Shown: in pieces, positions 9,804 to 19,678 of the stretch
Layout: each line of letters begins with the position of its first letter
Position numbering within the stretch: the first letter of the stretch is position 1
NCBI GenBank assembly: GCA_022925895.1
Contig: JAKSYS010000038.1
Location: forward strand, 62,001 to 126,000
Origin: Fragilaria crotonensis
Lineage: Eukaryota > Bacillariophyta > Fragilariophyceae > Fragilariales > Fragilariaceae
Direction: 5' to 3'
DNA length: 64,000 nt
Made by a program: the position numbers and the translations under genes
Notes under the pieces: generated by a model
What the model saw: the letters and a program-made list of their open reading frames with translations, nothing else
Told to the model about the DNA's origin: nothing
The model's database searches: none

Positions 9804-10013
9804 AAAACCTATTTCTTGTGATAATCAAAATTCGGAAACTATCGTGATGCGTAGTACAGTTGTGAAAAAGGACACCGCTAGCTGTGACATTGTTCATGGT
9901 AGCAGCAGATCCGAGATCAACAGGGAAACCATCATGAGATGGAGTACAGTTGTGAAGAAGCAAGAAGAAGGCTGCTGTCTATGACGTCGCTATCTTTACT
10001 GGTAGCACACATT

Positions 10014-10312
10014 TTTGCAAATGCCGCCATTTTGGCGCAGTCAGCGGCATTACTGGTAGTGTATTATTCCCAAATGCTGCCATTTTCAAAGTTGGCAGCA
10101 TTACTGGTAGCATTTCATTTGCAATTGCCGCTGTTTGAAAAGTCGGTGGCATTACTGGTAGAAAATAATCCGGAAATGCCGCCTTCGTGAAGGAGCGGCG
10201 GCATTACTGGTAGAAAATAATCCGGAAATGCCGCCACAGCATACAAGTGGCGGCATTACTGGTAGAAAATAATTCGGAAATGTCGCCATTTACAAAGTTG
10301 GCGACATTACTG
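10014..10312. repeat. Hairpin tandem array, block 3, inverted orientation (six diverged units)
   Basis: Units here read AATGCCGCC - loop - GGCGGCATTACTGGTAGAAAATAATCCGG, the reverse complement of blocks 1 and 2. They are more diverged, yet arms stay complementary: one unit has AATGCTGCC with GGCAGCATT and another AATGTCGCC with GGCGACATT. Confidence 0.88.
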
Positions 10313-10661
10313 AAAGCAATGCTGTTTGTCTACGTGAATGCAACAATGAATAAAATTTAGGCCTCTCCCTTGCTTATTCTTAAAAGCTACTTCACTACTC
10401 CACTGGCTGATTTCTAGAAAGACCGCTGTGACACCGACAAAGAGATGGCTTCATCTTGCACTTTGTTACAAACTTTGCCACTCCCTACATAGCTTCTGTA
10501 CGTTGCTCGATGGATGTCCTGATTGTCCCACCTTTTCTACAGCAACTACATACTCCTTTCAAAGCAACCGCTCTGATGGAATTATGTTATTTGCCATCAG
10601 AACACCAGAGTTACGTTCTTCTATAGCATCCTCAACAAAAATATTAGCAAAAGTAAATAAG

Positions 10662-11245
10662 GACCATGTTGCGTAGCAGTACATTTCACTTGCAGTTCAA
10701 GTTCTTCTTTTGAAGCTACGCATTCTTCTGGATCCTAAGAAAGGCAGGACAATGAATGGAGAGAGTGTCATGTCAGCATCACAGATTACAGTAAAGCGAC
10801 AGGGATTGAAGCGACAAAAACATGTTGCATAGCTAGCAGTAAATTTCACTTACAGTTCGTGCTCTTCTTTTGAATCTACCCATTCTTCTGGATCACAATG
10901 GCAGGACAATGAATGGAGAGAGTCGTGTTGTGTCGTCAGCATCACAGATTCACTTACAGTTCAAGTTCTTCTTTTGAAGCTATGCATTCTTCTGGATCCT
11001 AAGAAAGGCAGGACAATGAATGGAAAGAGTGTCGTGTCAGCATCACAGATTACAGTAAAGCAACAGGGATTAAAGCGACAAAAACATGTTGCGTAGCAGT
11101 ACATTTCACTTACAGTTCACGTTCTTCTTTTGAATCTACCCATTCTTCTGGATCACAATGGCAGGACAATGAATGGAGAGAGTCGTGTCATGTCAGCATC
11201 ACAGATTATGGTAAAGCAACAGGGATTGAAGCAACAAAAACAAAC
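10662..11245. repeat. Four direct repeats in an alternating A-B-A-B order
   Basis: Units of about 130-160 bases start near 10662, 10822, 10951 and 11088, each with CATTCTTCTGGATC, GGCAGGACAATGAATGGA and CAGCATCACAGATT. Units 1 and 3 share GCATTCTTCTGGATCCTAAG; units 2 and 4 share CCATTCTTCTGGATCACAAT. A duplicated two-unit block explains the pattern. No conserved coding frame is seen. Confidence 0.8.
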
Positions 11246-11646
11246 GAACCATGGTATTGACCATGAAATGGTAAAATTATGGTGTATAGGGACGGAAATT
11301 GTGGGCATTGCAATGATATCATCACATCAATGCAGGAAGATTTTTATTTCTGTTCAAACTAATGTCGGGCACATTTATGCTCTTTATCTACAATGAAGTT
11401 TTGAATACAAGCGTCTTGAAAAATTGCTCCAGGTGAAGTGAGAAAATCAAGATTCCAAAAACTCAAATTCTGCGACAAAAATGTTGACGTCATTTCCTTG
11501 CATTCTAATCGCTTCCATTGTGCTGTTGCAGTGGGAGGTATTTTGGTATTGAAAAATCCTTCAGTCCGGTATGAATATAACTTCTCTTCATTTTTCGAAT
11601 CGCAGTACTTACTCGGTTCCATTGGTTTCGTCCGGTAGGTATAATG

Positions 11647-12085
11647 CAGAGTCCTGCACCGGGTATGAAGCCTGTGCCCATGGGTACCCAAGGCTGCCGG
11701 TAGGCAGGCTTGGACCACCCATGACCCACCCACGCTTCGCGCGGTCATGGCTGGACCACCGTTACCCACCCACGCCCGGTAGGGCCTACCCATACCCACC
11801 CACTACCCATTTTCCCTGCAAAAATTTAGCCCGCCGCAGGCGAGTTGCTCTCACCGCGTACTATACTCTACTACTCCTTACTAGCTACAGTATACTTGGA
11901 GTACAATGGTCGATTCGCGTTGGCAGGCTTGGACCACCCATTACCCACCCACGCTTTGCGAGTCAAGTTGGGACCACCCATTACCCACCCACGACTGGTT
12001 GGGAATGCCCATACCCACCCGTTAACCATGGGTATGGGTGGGTAGTGGGTGGGTACTGGGTATGGGTACCCAGTGCAGGACTCTG
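11647..12085. mobile_element. Second non-autonomous hAT-type MITE
   Basis: The 439-base element begins CAGAGTCCTGCACCGGGTA and ends with the inverted form (reverse complement CAGAGTCCTGCACTGGGTA), one mismatch in 19. A perfect 8-base duplication GTATAATG flanks it at 11639-11646 and 12086-12093. The interior consists of GGACCACCCATTACCCACCCACG-like repeats and GGGTATGGGTGGG blocks, with no transposase. It is distinct in its ends from the element at 4024-4344 but shares the GGGT-rich interior style. It sits 135 bases to the right of the 2.76-kb element. Confidence 0.9.
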
Positions 12086-12093
12086 GTATAATG

Positions 12094-13019
12094 GTAGTAA
12101 AAACACTACAGTAACAGTAAACTTCAGTACTACAGTACAGAAATGAACCGTAAACACACTGATGCAGGACAGAACATTTATGGAAATTCCGACTGGTATT
12201 CCCGAACACCGGAATTCAAAATACTACCGACTAAACTCAGTAGAAAATAACCAAGGGTCTTGGTTACTGGTTGGTATATTGCAACTCGCAGGTAACCAGT
12301 TATTGGGCATTTTAAAAATCACAGTAGTGGTACAGTATAATACCATCGGTATTTGGTTACCGGTACCGGTGGTTATTTACTTCCAATCCCTGGACGGAGC
12401 TATTGCGTGTGGGACAAAACGGAGGTACTGGGTACTGGTACATGTCTCCCCCTGTACCCAATAGCATTTTGCGCTCTTCGAGTGTACGAGTAATGTAGTA
12501 CGATACACTGCGATTGCTACCAGCTACTCTAGAGGGCATAAATACAAGTAACTAGTAGCGGGTTCCTCACAACTGATCGGAGTATGATAGTATGATACAT
12601 ACCACAGGATACAGGATAGAGGACGCGCAGTACCCCAAACCCCAAACTGGTCATACTGTACTCAGTAATAACAGACCTACTACAGTAGCATACATTTTTG
12701 CTCTACAGTATGCAGTACCCTTGTACCAACGTAAGCTCCTACATGATTACACAGTACCCCCAGTGTTGTGCTCATGCCCCAGTATTGCAGTTCATCGCAT
12801 GGTATGTACAGTAGCATTTGTGAAGCAACCTGTGCTTTACAAGGAATTCAATGAATATTCCATCCAGTAACTTTGAATACGTACAGTACATTACTACAGT
12901 AAGGTAAAACACTGTCGTTTCAACATAAATTACCGTCGATTTATGTACTGTAGACCTGTAGTACATGTAATCCACGTAACAGTACAACAGTACCCCAGAG
13001 TGGTCATACTCCGTAACAG

Positions 13020-13050
<31 letters not shown>

Positions 13051-13223
13051 AAGCAAATTTACAAATACTCCACACAAAGTGGAGCCAGGTGTACTGTGTT
13101 ACTTCGCTATGGCCTACATGGTTTGGAGACAAGGAAATGGAAAGAGTGAGGAATTTGATGGAGCAGCACTGCAGTAATCGGAGCAGCACCACACAACCGT
13201 AAGAAGGATACGAGATCAAAATC
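12094..13223. other. Spacer, about 1.1 kb, GTAC-rich, with an AC microsatellite
   Basis: No gene seen. The stretch is dense in CAGTAC, TACAGTA and GGTACC words throughout. A dinucleotide (AC)n run of about 14 units lies at 13019-13047. It lies downstream of the antiporter gene on the minus strand. Confidence 0.5.
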
Positions 13224-14642
13224 TTACTTTTTCACCTTGATCACCTTAATCGACTTTATGGCCTTGGCCGCCACAACTTCCGGTTTGGGAACAGCAGCTG
13301 CCATGATGGAGGCGCCATAGTCTTCCAACAAAGGAGTTGCAGCCATTGTTAGACTGACGACAGTCAGCATGAGCTTTGTCACATCCGCGGACAAGATACC
13401 ATAAGATCGAGCCATTCGGAAGGCCACGAATGCAAATTCTCCACCCTGGCTTAGGACCAGACCCACTCGCTTGGATGTAGCCTTATCAACTCCAAAAGCT
13501 TGGGCGAGGGACGTAGCAATGACCGTCTTCAGCGAAAGTAGGCTCACTACCAATCCGGTAATGAGACCGGCCTTGGAGGCGATGAGCTTCAAATCGATTT
13601 CGAAGCCGACTGTCAAGAAGAACAGACCAACCAAAACGCCGCGAATGGGCGAGGCGGCTTGCTCAATCTGCTTGTGCAATGGATGATCAGCCAATAAGAC
13701 CCCAAGCAAAAATGGGCCCAAAGTATTGCTCAATCCCAAGCCCTCAGTAAAATACGACATACCGAGAACAGTCAACAAGATCACACCAATGAGGGATTCT
13801 TCAGAATTCGTAGCCAATACATTGTCAAAGAGAGGGTTCAGCAAGAACTTGCCAGCCAGCATGATAGCGGAGAGCGCCATGACAATTTGTACCCCAGCCT
13901 TACTAAGTGCAGTCGTCAAGGAACCACCCTTCCCAGCAAGAAGCGGGGTGATTACCAAGAGGGGTACCACCATAAGGTCCTGGAGTAGCAATACGCCGAA
14001 CGAAGACCTACCATACTCAGTGTTAAGTTGGCCCTTGTCCTTCAACAGCTGCAACACAAAGGCTGAACTAGAGAGAGCCAGCCCACCGCCAAGTATCACC
14101 GCCGCCTCTGGTTTAACTCCAAAGCCCATCACGGCAATGGTGCCGACAGCAATGGCAGTGACCAAAAACTGCGACCCGCCCAACCCAAATACAGTTCTAC
14201 GCATCTTCATCAAGGTATTGAACGAGAGATGGATTCCCATCTCAAATAGGAAAAATACAATTCCAACATCGGCGAGCATTTCCGTGGTGTGGACGTCTTT
14301 GATCAAGTTTTTGCCGGCGGGACCCATGAATGTGCCAGCTGCGAGGTAACCAAGGATCGGCGACAAACCAATTTTGTTGCAGATGGGAGTATTCAAGGCC
14401 ACCGTCAAAAACAGGAGGAGAGTGTCTGTTTTTGGGCCAGCGATATAGTCTTTTAGACCTTTGGCGGCCTCAACAACAAGATTGTCTCCACCGCGGGGGA
14501 TGCTGTTGACAACCGCTGGTGATTTAAGGTCAACCAGATCCTTGCTGTGAAGAGCATGGCACTTTGGTTGAAATGGGATTGCTCCTGCGTCTCCAGCTAA
14601 GAGAAGGGCCAGAACGATTCCATGCAAGGTTCGATGAATCAT
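13224..14642 (-). CDS. CPA2 monovalent cation/proton antiporter, KEA/KefB type
   Basis: A single-exon gene of 472 residues. The open frame extends 19 codons further to a TTG, but the first ATG is at 14642. Residues 1-20 (MIHRTLHGIVLALLLAGDAG) form a signal-like hydrophobic leader, then a spacer, then a 12-13 helix membrane domain starting TDTLLLFLTVALNTPI. Landmarks of the Na/H exchanger fold are present: GLSPILGYLAAGTFMGP, GIVFFLFEMGIHLSF, LALSSSAFVLQLLKDKG, FGVLLLQDLMVVPLL (the QD pair) and GLVLSQGGEFAFV. These match K+/H+ antiporters of the KEA family, which in plants act in plastid envelope and thylakoid. No C-terminal RCK/KTN domain is present; the protein ends in a lysine-rich tail. Plastid location is possible but the leader lacks a clear A-F site. 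Confidence 0.9.
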   Translation of the reverse strand: MIHRTLHGIVLALLLAGDAGAIPFQPKCHALHSKDLVDLKSPAVVNSIPRGGDNLVVEAAKGLKDYIAGPKTDTLLLFLTVALNTPICNKIGLSPILGYLAAGTFMGPAGKNLIKDVHTTEMLADVGIVFFLFEMGIHLSFNTLMKMRRTVFGLGGSQFLVTAIAVGTIAVMGFGVKPEAAVILGGGLALSSSAFVLQLLKDKGQLNTEYGRSSFGVLLLQDLMVVPLLVITPLLAGKGGSLTTALSKAGVQIVMALSAIMLAGKFLLNPLFDNVLATNSEESLIGVILLTVLGMSYFTEGLGLSNTLGPFLLGVLLADHPLHKQIEQAASPIRGVLVGLFFLTVGFEIDLKLIASKAGLITGLVVSLLSLKTVIATSLAQAFGVDKATSKRVGLVLSQGGEFAFVAFRMARSYGILSADVTKLMLTVVSLTMAATPLLEDYGASIMAAAVPKPEVVAAKAIKSIKVIKVKK

Positions 14643-15148
14643 GGTTGAGAAGTGAGAAGTAATCGATGCCGATATTTGAAGCAGTTGATGCGGTGTCAAC
14701 GCTGAGTGTCACTTGTCAATTGTACCAGAATTCATCCTCAATGCACACTATGCATATGAACATATGGCGCATACACACTACAGCACAAGGTGCAATCTTT
14801 GGAATCAAGTTTCGAAGTTGAACACGAGTTGGCAAACGTCAGTTTTTCCAACTGGAGTACTCTACCGGTAGTAGTACTCGTGATACAAGTGTACGTACAA
14901 GTACCAGTACACTCCGTCGGATCGCAGCAGTATTTCCGTAAACGTTGTACTGGATACGGGGGTTCTGAGTATGTACTCGTATTTTGAATACAGTACTACA
15001 GTACATGCATGAAAAGGAATGCAATACTGTATGCATATCATACCTACCAGTACCGGTAGAATATGACATAGGTGGGAGAGACAAGAGTCTAAACGTGAAG
15101 CTGAGGCACTCTAATTCAGTCGGTTTAGATTCCGAGTACATTATTATG
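14643..15148. other. Spacer, about 0.5 kb
   Basis: No gene seen. GTAC words cluster at 14860-15060 (GTACTCGTGATACAAGTGTACGTACAAGTACC-like). It holds the antiporter promoter and the 3' end of PRP38, both on the minus strand. Confidence 0.45.
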
Positions 15149-16703
15149 TTACCCGTAACGATTTGCCAGGCGCCTCTTCTTTTCAGCGATCGCAGCTAGC
15201 TCTTGCGGTGTCTTTTCAATAGACTTCGTAGGCGGAACAGCATCTATGGCTTCCTGGCGAGGAATTGGGGCAAGAGGACGACTGCGATCGGTAAAGTCAT
15301 CATCGTGAGCTCGCTTTTTGTTGCCGGGCCCACTTGAATTCGATGGCAATGCAACGTCATCACGTCTCCGACGGCGATCCTCCAGATCGTGCTCAGGTTC
15401 TCCACTTCTATTTCGCTCCCGGCGATTATCGTATCCACGACTAACACCTCCCCTACCGTTTCCATCATAGCGTGTCGCTCGATATTGATCATGCTCGCAT
15501 TCTCCTCTTGGCCAATCCTTTCTGTGAAATTCCTGTCCGCGCCTGTCGTCCCAGCGGCGATTCCGATCTATTTCTCCATCTCGTGGCATATCCAAATCTC
15601 CTAGAGTCACAAGTTCTGTGTTGCCGTATTCCGGAAAAGTGACAATGAACTTCGGGCGTCGCAATGTAGCATTCGTTTCAGGGTCCGTCGTCAACACTCG
15701 ATCAATGACAGCATCGTACCACGTAAGTGGATTGTGCTCATCTTCGTACTGGGCTCGAACGCGACTTCCTAATGTACAAAAGTAATCCATACTACGGGTA
15801 TTCGCAAAATGGCGTTTTTCGCGTTCTTCCACAATGCCAGCCTGCAGGAGCTTGTCCTTGAGATCTCTCGCCACCAGGAGTGGGAGACGGGGAAGTCTGG
15901 TTCCGAAGTACTCCAATTCTCCAAAGAGCCTTCGAACGTACTCACCCATCGGAATTTCCGCAGACGCAGGATTAAAGCGAACGCGAACCAGTTCCTCGTC
16001 AAAAACGTAGGGTTTGATCCATTTCCACAATTCACTTGGTTCGCATGCATATCGCAAGTACAAGAAGCCAATACAGCGAATGTAAGGGGAATCCTTGTGA
16101 TCCAACAAGAGGCACATTTGCCTTTCAGAGCATCGGAGAGTCAAGAGACGTAGTAGCAAGCAAAAGGCGGATGATGGTGTCTTGGATTGTTGTCCTGTGG
16201 AAAAGCGTGGTTGAGCGGAACAGGCACCCAGTGTAGGCAACATGCACATGAGTTAAGCCTTACGAATAACGAGCGGAGCAGAAACTCCAATGTAAACTTT
16301 CTTAATTGGAACCCTCCTATTCGTACTCACCTAGACAACAAGGACAAGATCACAATGAACTTAAGTTAGGAAGAAATGGGCGATGTTCATAGAATCGATG
16401 CATCCAGTCATTCTCACCTGCAGCTGCCCACGGTTCTACATGCTTAACTTCATAATAAATCTCATCAACCAGAGCATTCCAATCGTTAAGATCGTTACAA
16501 CACTTGACGAAGTAAGGCGCTTTGACAATGCATTGCAGCAACATCGGGTGGATGTGAAAGGAATCGGTGGGACCATAAAGTGGAACTAGTCCTTTCGTGC
16601 GAACATTGCGGCCCTCCTCGACAGCAGTTTGAAAGGCATCTTGAGCGACAAGTTCTCGCTCCTTCACGCCTGCTTCCTGACGCCAAAGTGCGGATCTCGA
16701 CAT
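15149..16703 (-). CDS. PRPF38: Pre-mRNA splicing factor PRP38
   Basis: Two exons, 16703-16418 and 16194-15149, with a 223-base GTGAGA...CAG intron in phase 1, give 443 residues. The PRP38 domain spans about residues 35-240: LVPLYGPTDSFHIHPMLLQCI, DEIYYEVKHVEPWAAAG (joined across the intron to QQSKTPSSAFCLLLRL), then DSPYIRCIGFLYLRY, ELWKWIKPYVFDEE and IPMGEYVRRLF. The C-terminal third is arginine-rich with RD, RE and RS pairs (for example DLEDRRRRRDD) as in PRP38B proteins, and ends in AEKKRRLANRYG. PRP38 is part of the B complex and is needed for spliceosome activation. An upstream ATG in the second exon's open frame is intronic and not used. Confidence 0.92.
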
Positions 16704-17253
16704 GTGAACCGGTTGCGTGTGTTGGATGTTGGAGTGCTTTGCGGCACGCGTTATCTCAGTCTCTTGAAGATGTTACAAACGGATTTCGTATTTCGTGATT
16801 TCGTTCTGTTTCGAGTTCTCCAAGACATCAGACAATCAGACACATGTCACACGCTGTCCGCGTCCGCGTCTCGCCGCAGTCTACCGGTATACCCTGTCTG
16901 CTGTCTGCCCTGTTCAGTGTACAGTATGCTCTCCGAGACTCCGAGACTCCGAGTAGTCCAGTGCTACTGTAACTGTAGTACTGGAGTACTGGAGTACTTG
17001 TACTGTACTTTCTACTCCAGTCCCACCAGTACCAAGCAAACGTTTCAGAAATTTCTTAGCGTCCCGATTCCCGATTCCAGACTCCTGACCGAACATCATA
17101 ATTCCAGTCGGCCCAAAGAACGCAACAAGAAAATCGGAAGATTCGCTCGCCACAGGTGAAAAGTGAAAACCGATCATCCGACCTGACTGCGACTTACTCG
17201 GAGTACTTGTACCAGGTACACTCCAGTACAAGTTTGGGTACACACAGGCTTGC
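16704..17253. other. Divergent spacer between PRP38 and the Rrp6-like gene
   Basis: No gene seen. About 550 bases shared by two divergent promoters. GTAC words cluster at 16970-17010 and 17195-17240; CTCCGAGACTCCGAGACTCCGAG at 16930-16950 is a short tandem. Confidence 0.45.
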
Positions 17254-19335
17254 ATGCGTCGTTTCGTAGGACCATGCTCGACAAAGAGGAGCCTCAGTGC
17301 GTTAGTATTTGATCCCAAACCCAGCAACATGGGCCGTTGGAAGCGAAAGAAAGAGTATTACAGCAATAAGAAAAGCTCATCTCTCGACAAAGAGAGCGAT
17401 GACGACAAGAGTGCGGGCAAACCGTTCGCACCGTTGGAATTGGAGCGAGTCAAAGCGTATCTACGAGAGTATCGAGATGGTTGTTATCAAGTGCTGAATG
17501 TAGATCAACCTGACAACATTGCTGCCGAAGTTACGATTGGCGGCCACACGTTTCCAGTCTTGTCCCCAAGCGTCTTATCACAGCCATATCTGGCTTTGCC
17601 GACTGAACTGAGCTCCAAGCAGCGGCGCTCCATCCATGAGCTCGCCCTTGATCTAGATCTCTTTCACGAATCGCAAAGTCCAACAGATGGCACTCGAAAC
17701 ATCGTGCTGTCAATTTTCAGCGATGGTTTCAGCTATCTACAATCACCGGGTTTATCATCCAATCGGGTGCCGACCATCCCCTTTCGCAAATGCAGACCTT
17801 GGTTTTGTCGAGCTGAAAACAACGTTGAATCGTGTACGAATGACGGTCGCAAGCAGATTGAAGCCTTGATGGACCAACCCGGCGATTGCATTCGATCTGA
17901 GTATGATCACTTGGACTACGAGGCCTTGGACGGGGCGAATCTTTCAACCGTCCGACCAATCAGTTCGTCGGATGGTGATGAGTACTGGATGTTCGTCGAC
18001 TCAGAGGCCAAAATGAAGCATTGCGCTCAGGAGCTACTGGAAGCCAAACCTACTGAGCTAGCATTTGATCTCGAATTCTACAACCCATCGAAATATCTCC
18101 AAGTGACTTGCCTTTTACAACTCAGCTCGAACCTTGGGAAGGATTATGTGATAGATCCGTTCGCAGACGGTGTGTGGGATCAAGTGGCCTTGCTGCGGCC
18201 ACTCTTTGCAAACCCAGATATTGTCAAAATTGGGCATTGTGTGGCAGGCGATGTCCAATCGCTGCATCGTGACTTCGGAATTTTCGTGGTGAATGTGTTC
18301 GACACTTATGAAGCTGCCAAAGTCATGAATCTGGCTCAAAAAGGCCTTGATGGTGTCTGTCAGCACTTTGGCCTTCCCAATTGCGAGGAATACTCGTTGC
18401 TCAAGAGAACCTACCAATCAACGGATTGGAGGCGGCGCCCACTTATCGAACCAATGGTGCGGTATGGTAGGTACGATGTTCATTACTTGGTTTCCCTGCG
18501 TACACTGTTTTTGCGCAACATGACGAGGACGAATCTATGGGACAACGTTGATGCCAATGAAGAAGCGCAAAGAGTGGCTCATTCCTTAGCCTTAACCTTG
18601 AGGAGCATTGGGGTTGCAGAGGGGGATGTCGATGATGATAACCTTGCAATAGATACCGATGGCAACGACCTCCCGGAATCAAACTTGAGCGATGACGACT
18701 CCAGCAAAGACTATGATTTTTATACACCACCAAGTGAAGATAACGAGCTGAGTGAGAGAAAAAGAAGAGTTGGTGCGAAAGAGCTAAGAATGCAGCCGGC
18801 TCTCATGCGAGCTATATCAGCCAGCCAACAGCAATGCCTATTTCTTTGGACAGGCAGGAATGAGTCGTTATCCAAGTGTGCGCGGTACGGCCAGCTTATG
18901 AAACAGGCTGAAAATGCTGAAGTTTGGTGGAAAAGCTCTCAGGGAAAGCTCTTGGAAGACTTGATTGCGTGGAGAACCGAGGTTGCGGCTAAGGAAGAGT
19001 GTCTGGAGGGGATGGTGTGTTCACTAGATCTTTTGGTTTCGATTGCTACCAAAACACCGACGAGTGAGATGGCTCTTCGACGAATACAGTACCACCTTCC
19101 TGAACTCTTAGAAGAAGTACAGTACCGGGAAGAGATGTTGGCGATTGTCAAAAGGTACGCTATCTCTCACGATCTTCCATCCTCCTGTGACGTTCCAAGC
19201 TATCCATCAGCAGAGCAAAAAGGGAGCGATATCTCACCTGTTGGCATCAATTGGAATCCATGGTATGCCGTGGCATCGGTGACGGCATCAATGGCGGTGG
19301 CTGCCTTCATGGTCTTTCGTCGGTCAAAGCGATAA
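17254..19335 (+). CDS. Rrp6-like 3'-5' exonuclease with a C-terminal membrane anchor
   Basis: A single-exon gene of 693 residues. The DEDD-type exonuclease domain spans about 235-430: FDLEFYN (first D and E), IGHCVAGDVQSLHRDFG (second D), then GLDGVCQHFGL and RYGRYDVHYLV (the Y and last D of the DEDDy form). The region around 520-640 (LMRAISASQQQCLFLW, LLEDLIAWRTEVAAKEE) is helical and HRDC-like. The end (WYAVASVTASMAVAAFMVFRRSKR) is one hydrophobic helix followed by basic residues, as in tail-anchored proteins. Family members trim or degrade structured RNA, usually with the exosome. The N-terminus MRRFVGPCSTKRSL could be a mitochondrial presequence; a second ATG at 17329 begins MGRWKRKKEYY. 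Which start is used decides its location. Confidence 0.88.
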   Translation: MRRFVGPCSTKRSLSALVFDPKPSNMGRWKRKKEYYSNKKSSSLDKESDDDKSAGKPFAPLELERVKAYLREYRDGCYQVLNVDQPDNIAAEVTIGGHTFPVLSPSVLSQPYLALPTELSSKQRRSIHELALDLDLFHESQSPTDGTRNIVLSIFSDGFSYLQSPGLSSNRVPTIPFRKCRPWFCRAENNVESCTNDGRKQIEALMDQPGDCIRSEYDHLDYEALDGANLSTVRPISSSDGDEYWMFVDSEAKMKHCAQELLEAKPTELAFDLEFYNPSKYLQVTCLLQLSSNLGKDYVIDPFADGVWDQVALLRPLFANPDIVKIGHCVAGDVQSLHRDFGIFVVNVFDTYEAAKVMNLAQKGLDGVCQHFGLPNCEEYSLLKRTYQSTDWRRRPLIEPMVRYGRYDVHYLVSLRTLFLRNMTRTNLWDNVDANEEAQRVAHSLALTLRSIGVAEGDVDDDNLAIDTDGNDLPESNLSDDDSSKDYDFYTPPSEDNELSERKRRVGAKELRMQPALMRAISASQQQCLFLWTGRNESLSKCARYGQLMKQAENAEVWWKSSQGKLLEDLIAWRTEVAAKEECLEGMVCSLDLLVSIATKTPTSEMALRRIQYHLPELLEEVQYREEMLAIVKRYAISHDLPSSCDVPSYPSAEQKGSDISPVGINWNPWYAVASVTASMAVAAFMVFRRSKR

Positions 19336-19678
19336 TACGGTTTGCATCTCCTTCAAATGGGGCATGCCAGTAATATATGTCGAAGCTGACTTCGGTAGCA
19401 CTGTGTTCGATCAGCAGTGAAACAGGTTCAAGAGAGAAATTCTTGTTGCATCCTTTCCCTCGGGTGTCGAGAGTACAAACGCGGTTTCGTACTGCGTTTC
19501 GCTACGGTGATGTTACTGTCTGTTCGTAGTAAGTCGTGCCAATGAAGACGGTGGATTTTGAGTCCCATGTCCATCCTTGGCCCCCCAAGAACGCAATTCC
19601 ATCGCCACTTTTCTGTCGTAGCGAGGTCTCCACACAACTCACTGCCGTCTTCGTCACACATCATCGCATCGCCATACC

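Larger units (their letters stand above)
8748..11511. mobile_element. 2.76-kb element with 28-base inverted ends and internal hairpin arrays
   Basis: Bases 8748-8775 and 11484-11511 are perfect inverted copies of a 28-base end that begins CGATTAGAATGC and contains TGACGTCA; the match continues imperfectly inward (CAACATT, then GTC and CAG). Between them lie two direct arrays and one inverted array of palindromic units, a tRNA-like sequence and four alternating 130-160-base repeats (listed separately). No frame resembles a transposase or reverse transcriptase. The same 28-base end closes a 154-base element at 24559-24712, so this is a dispersed family. I could not find a clear target-site duplication, so the superfamily is open. 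A GG three bases outside each end is shared by all four ends. Confidence 0.7.

Noticed and set aside
9033-10312. Possible CRISPR array
   Set aside because: Regular repeats occur, but the unit is a palindrome with variable loop and fixed spacer, in opposite orientations, inside an inverted-end element of a nuclear genome. There are no cas genes.
11571-12146. Plus- and minus-strand frames encoding WVG/THPP repeats
   Set aside because: They are read from the GGGT/ACCC tandems of the hAT MITE and change with every repeat phase.
13726-14349. Plus-strand frame of 207 codons
   Set aside because: Antisense shadow of the KEA antiporter, whose membrane domain and motifs are unmistakable on the other strand.
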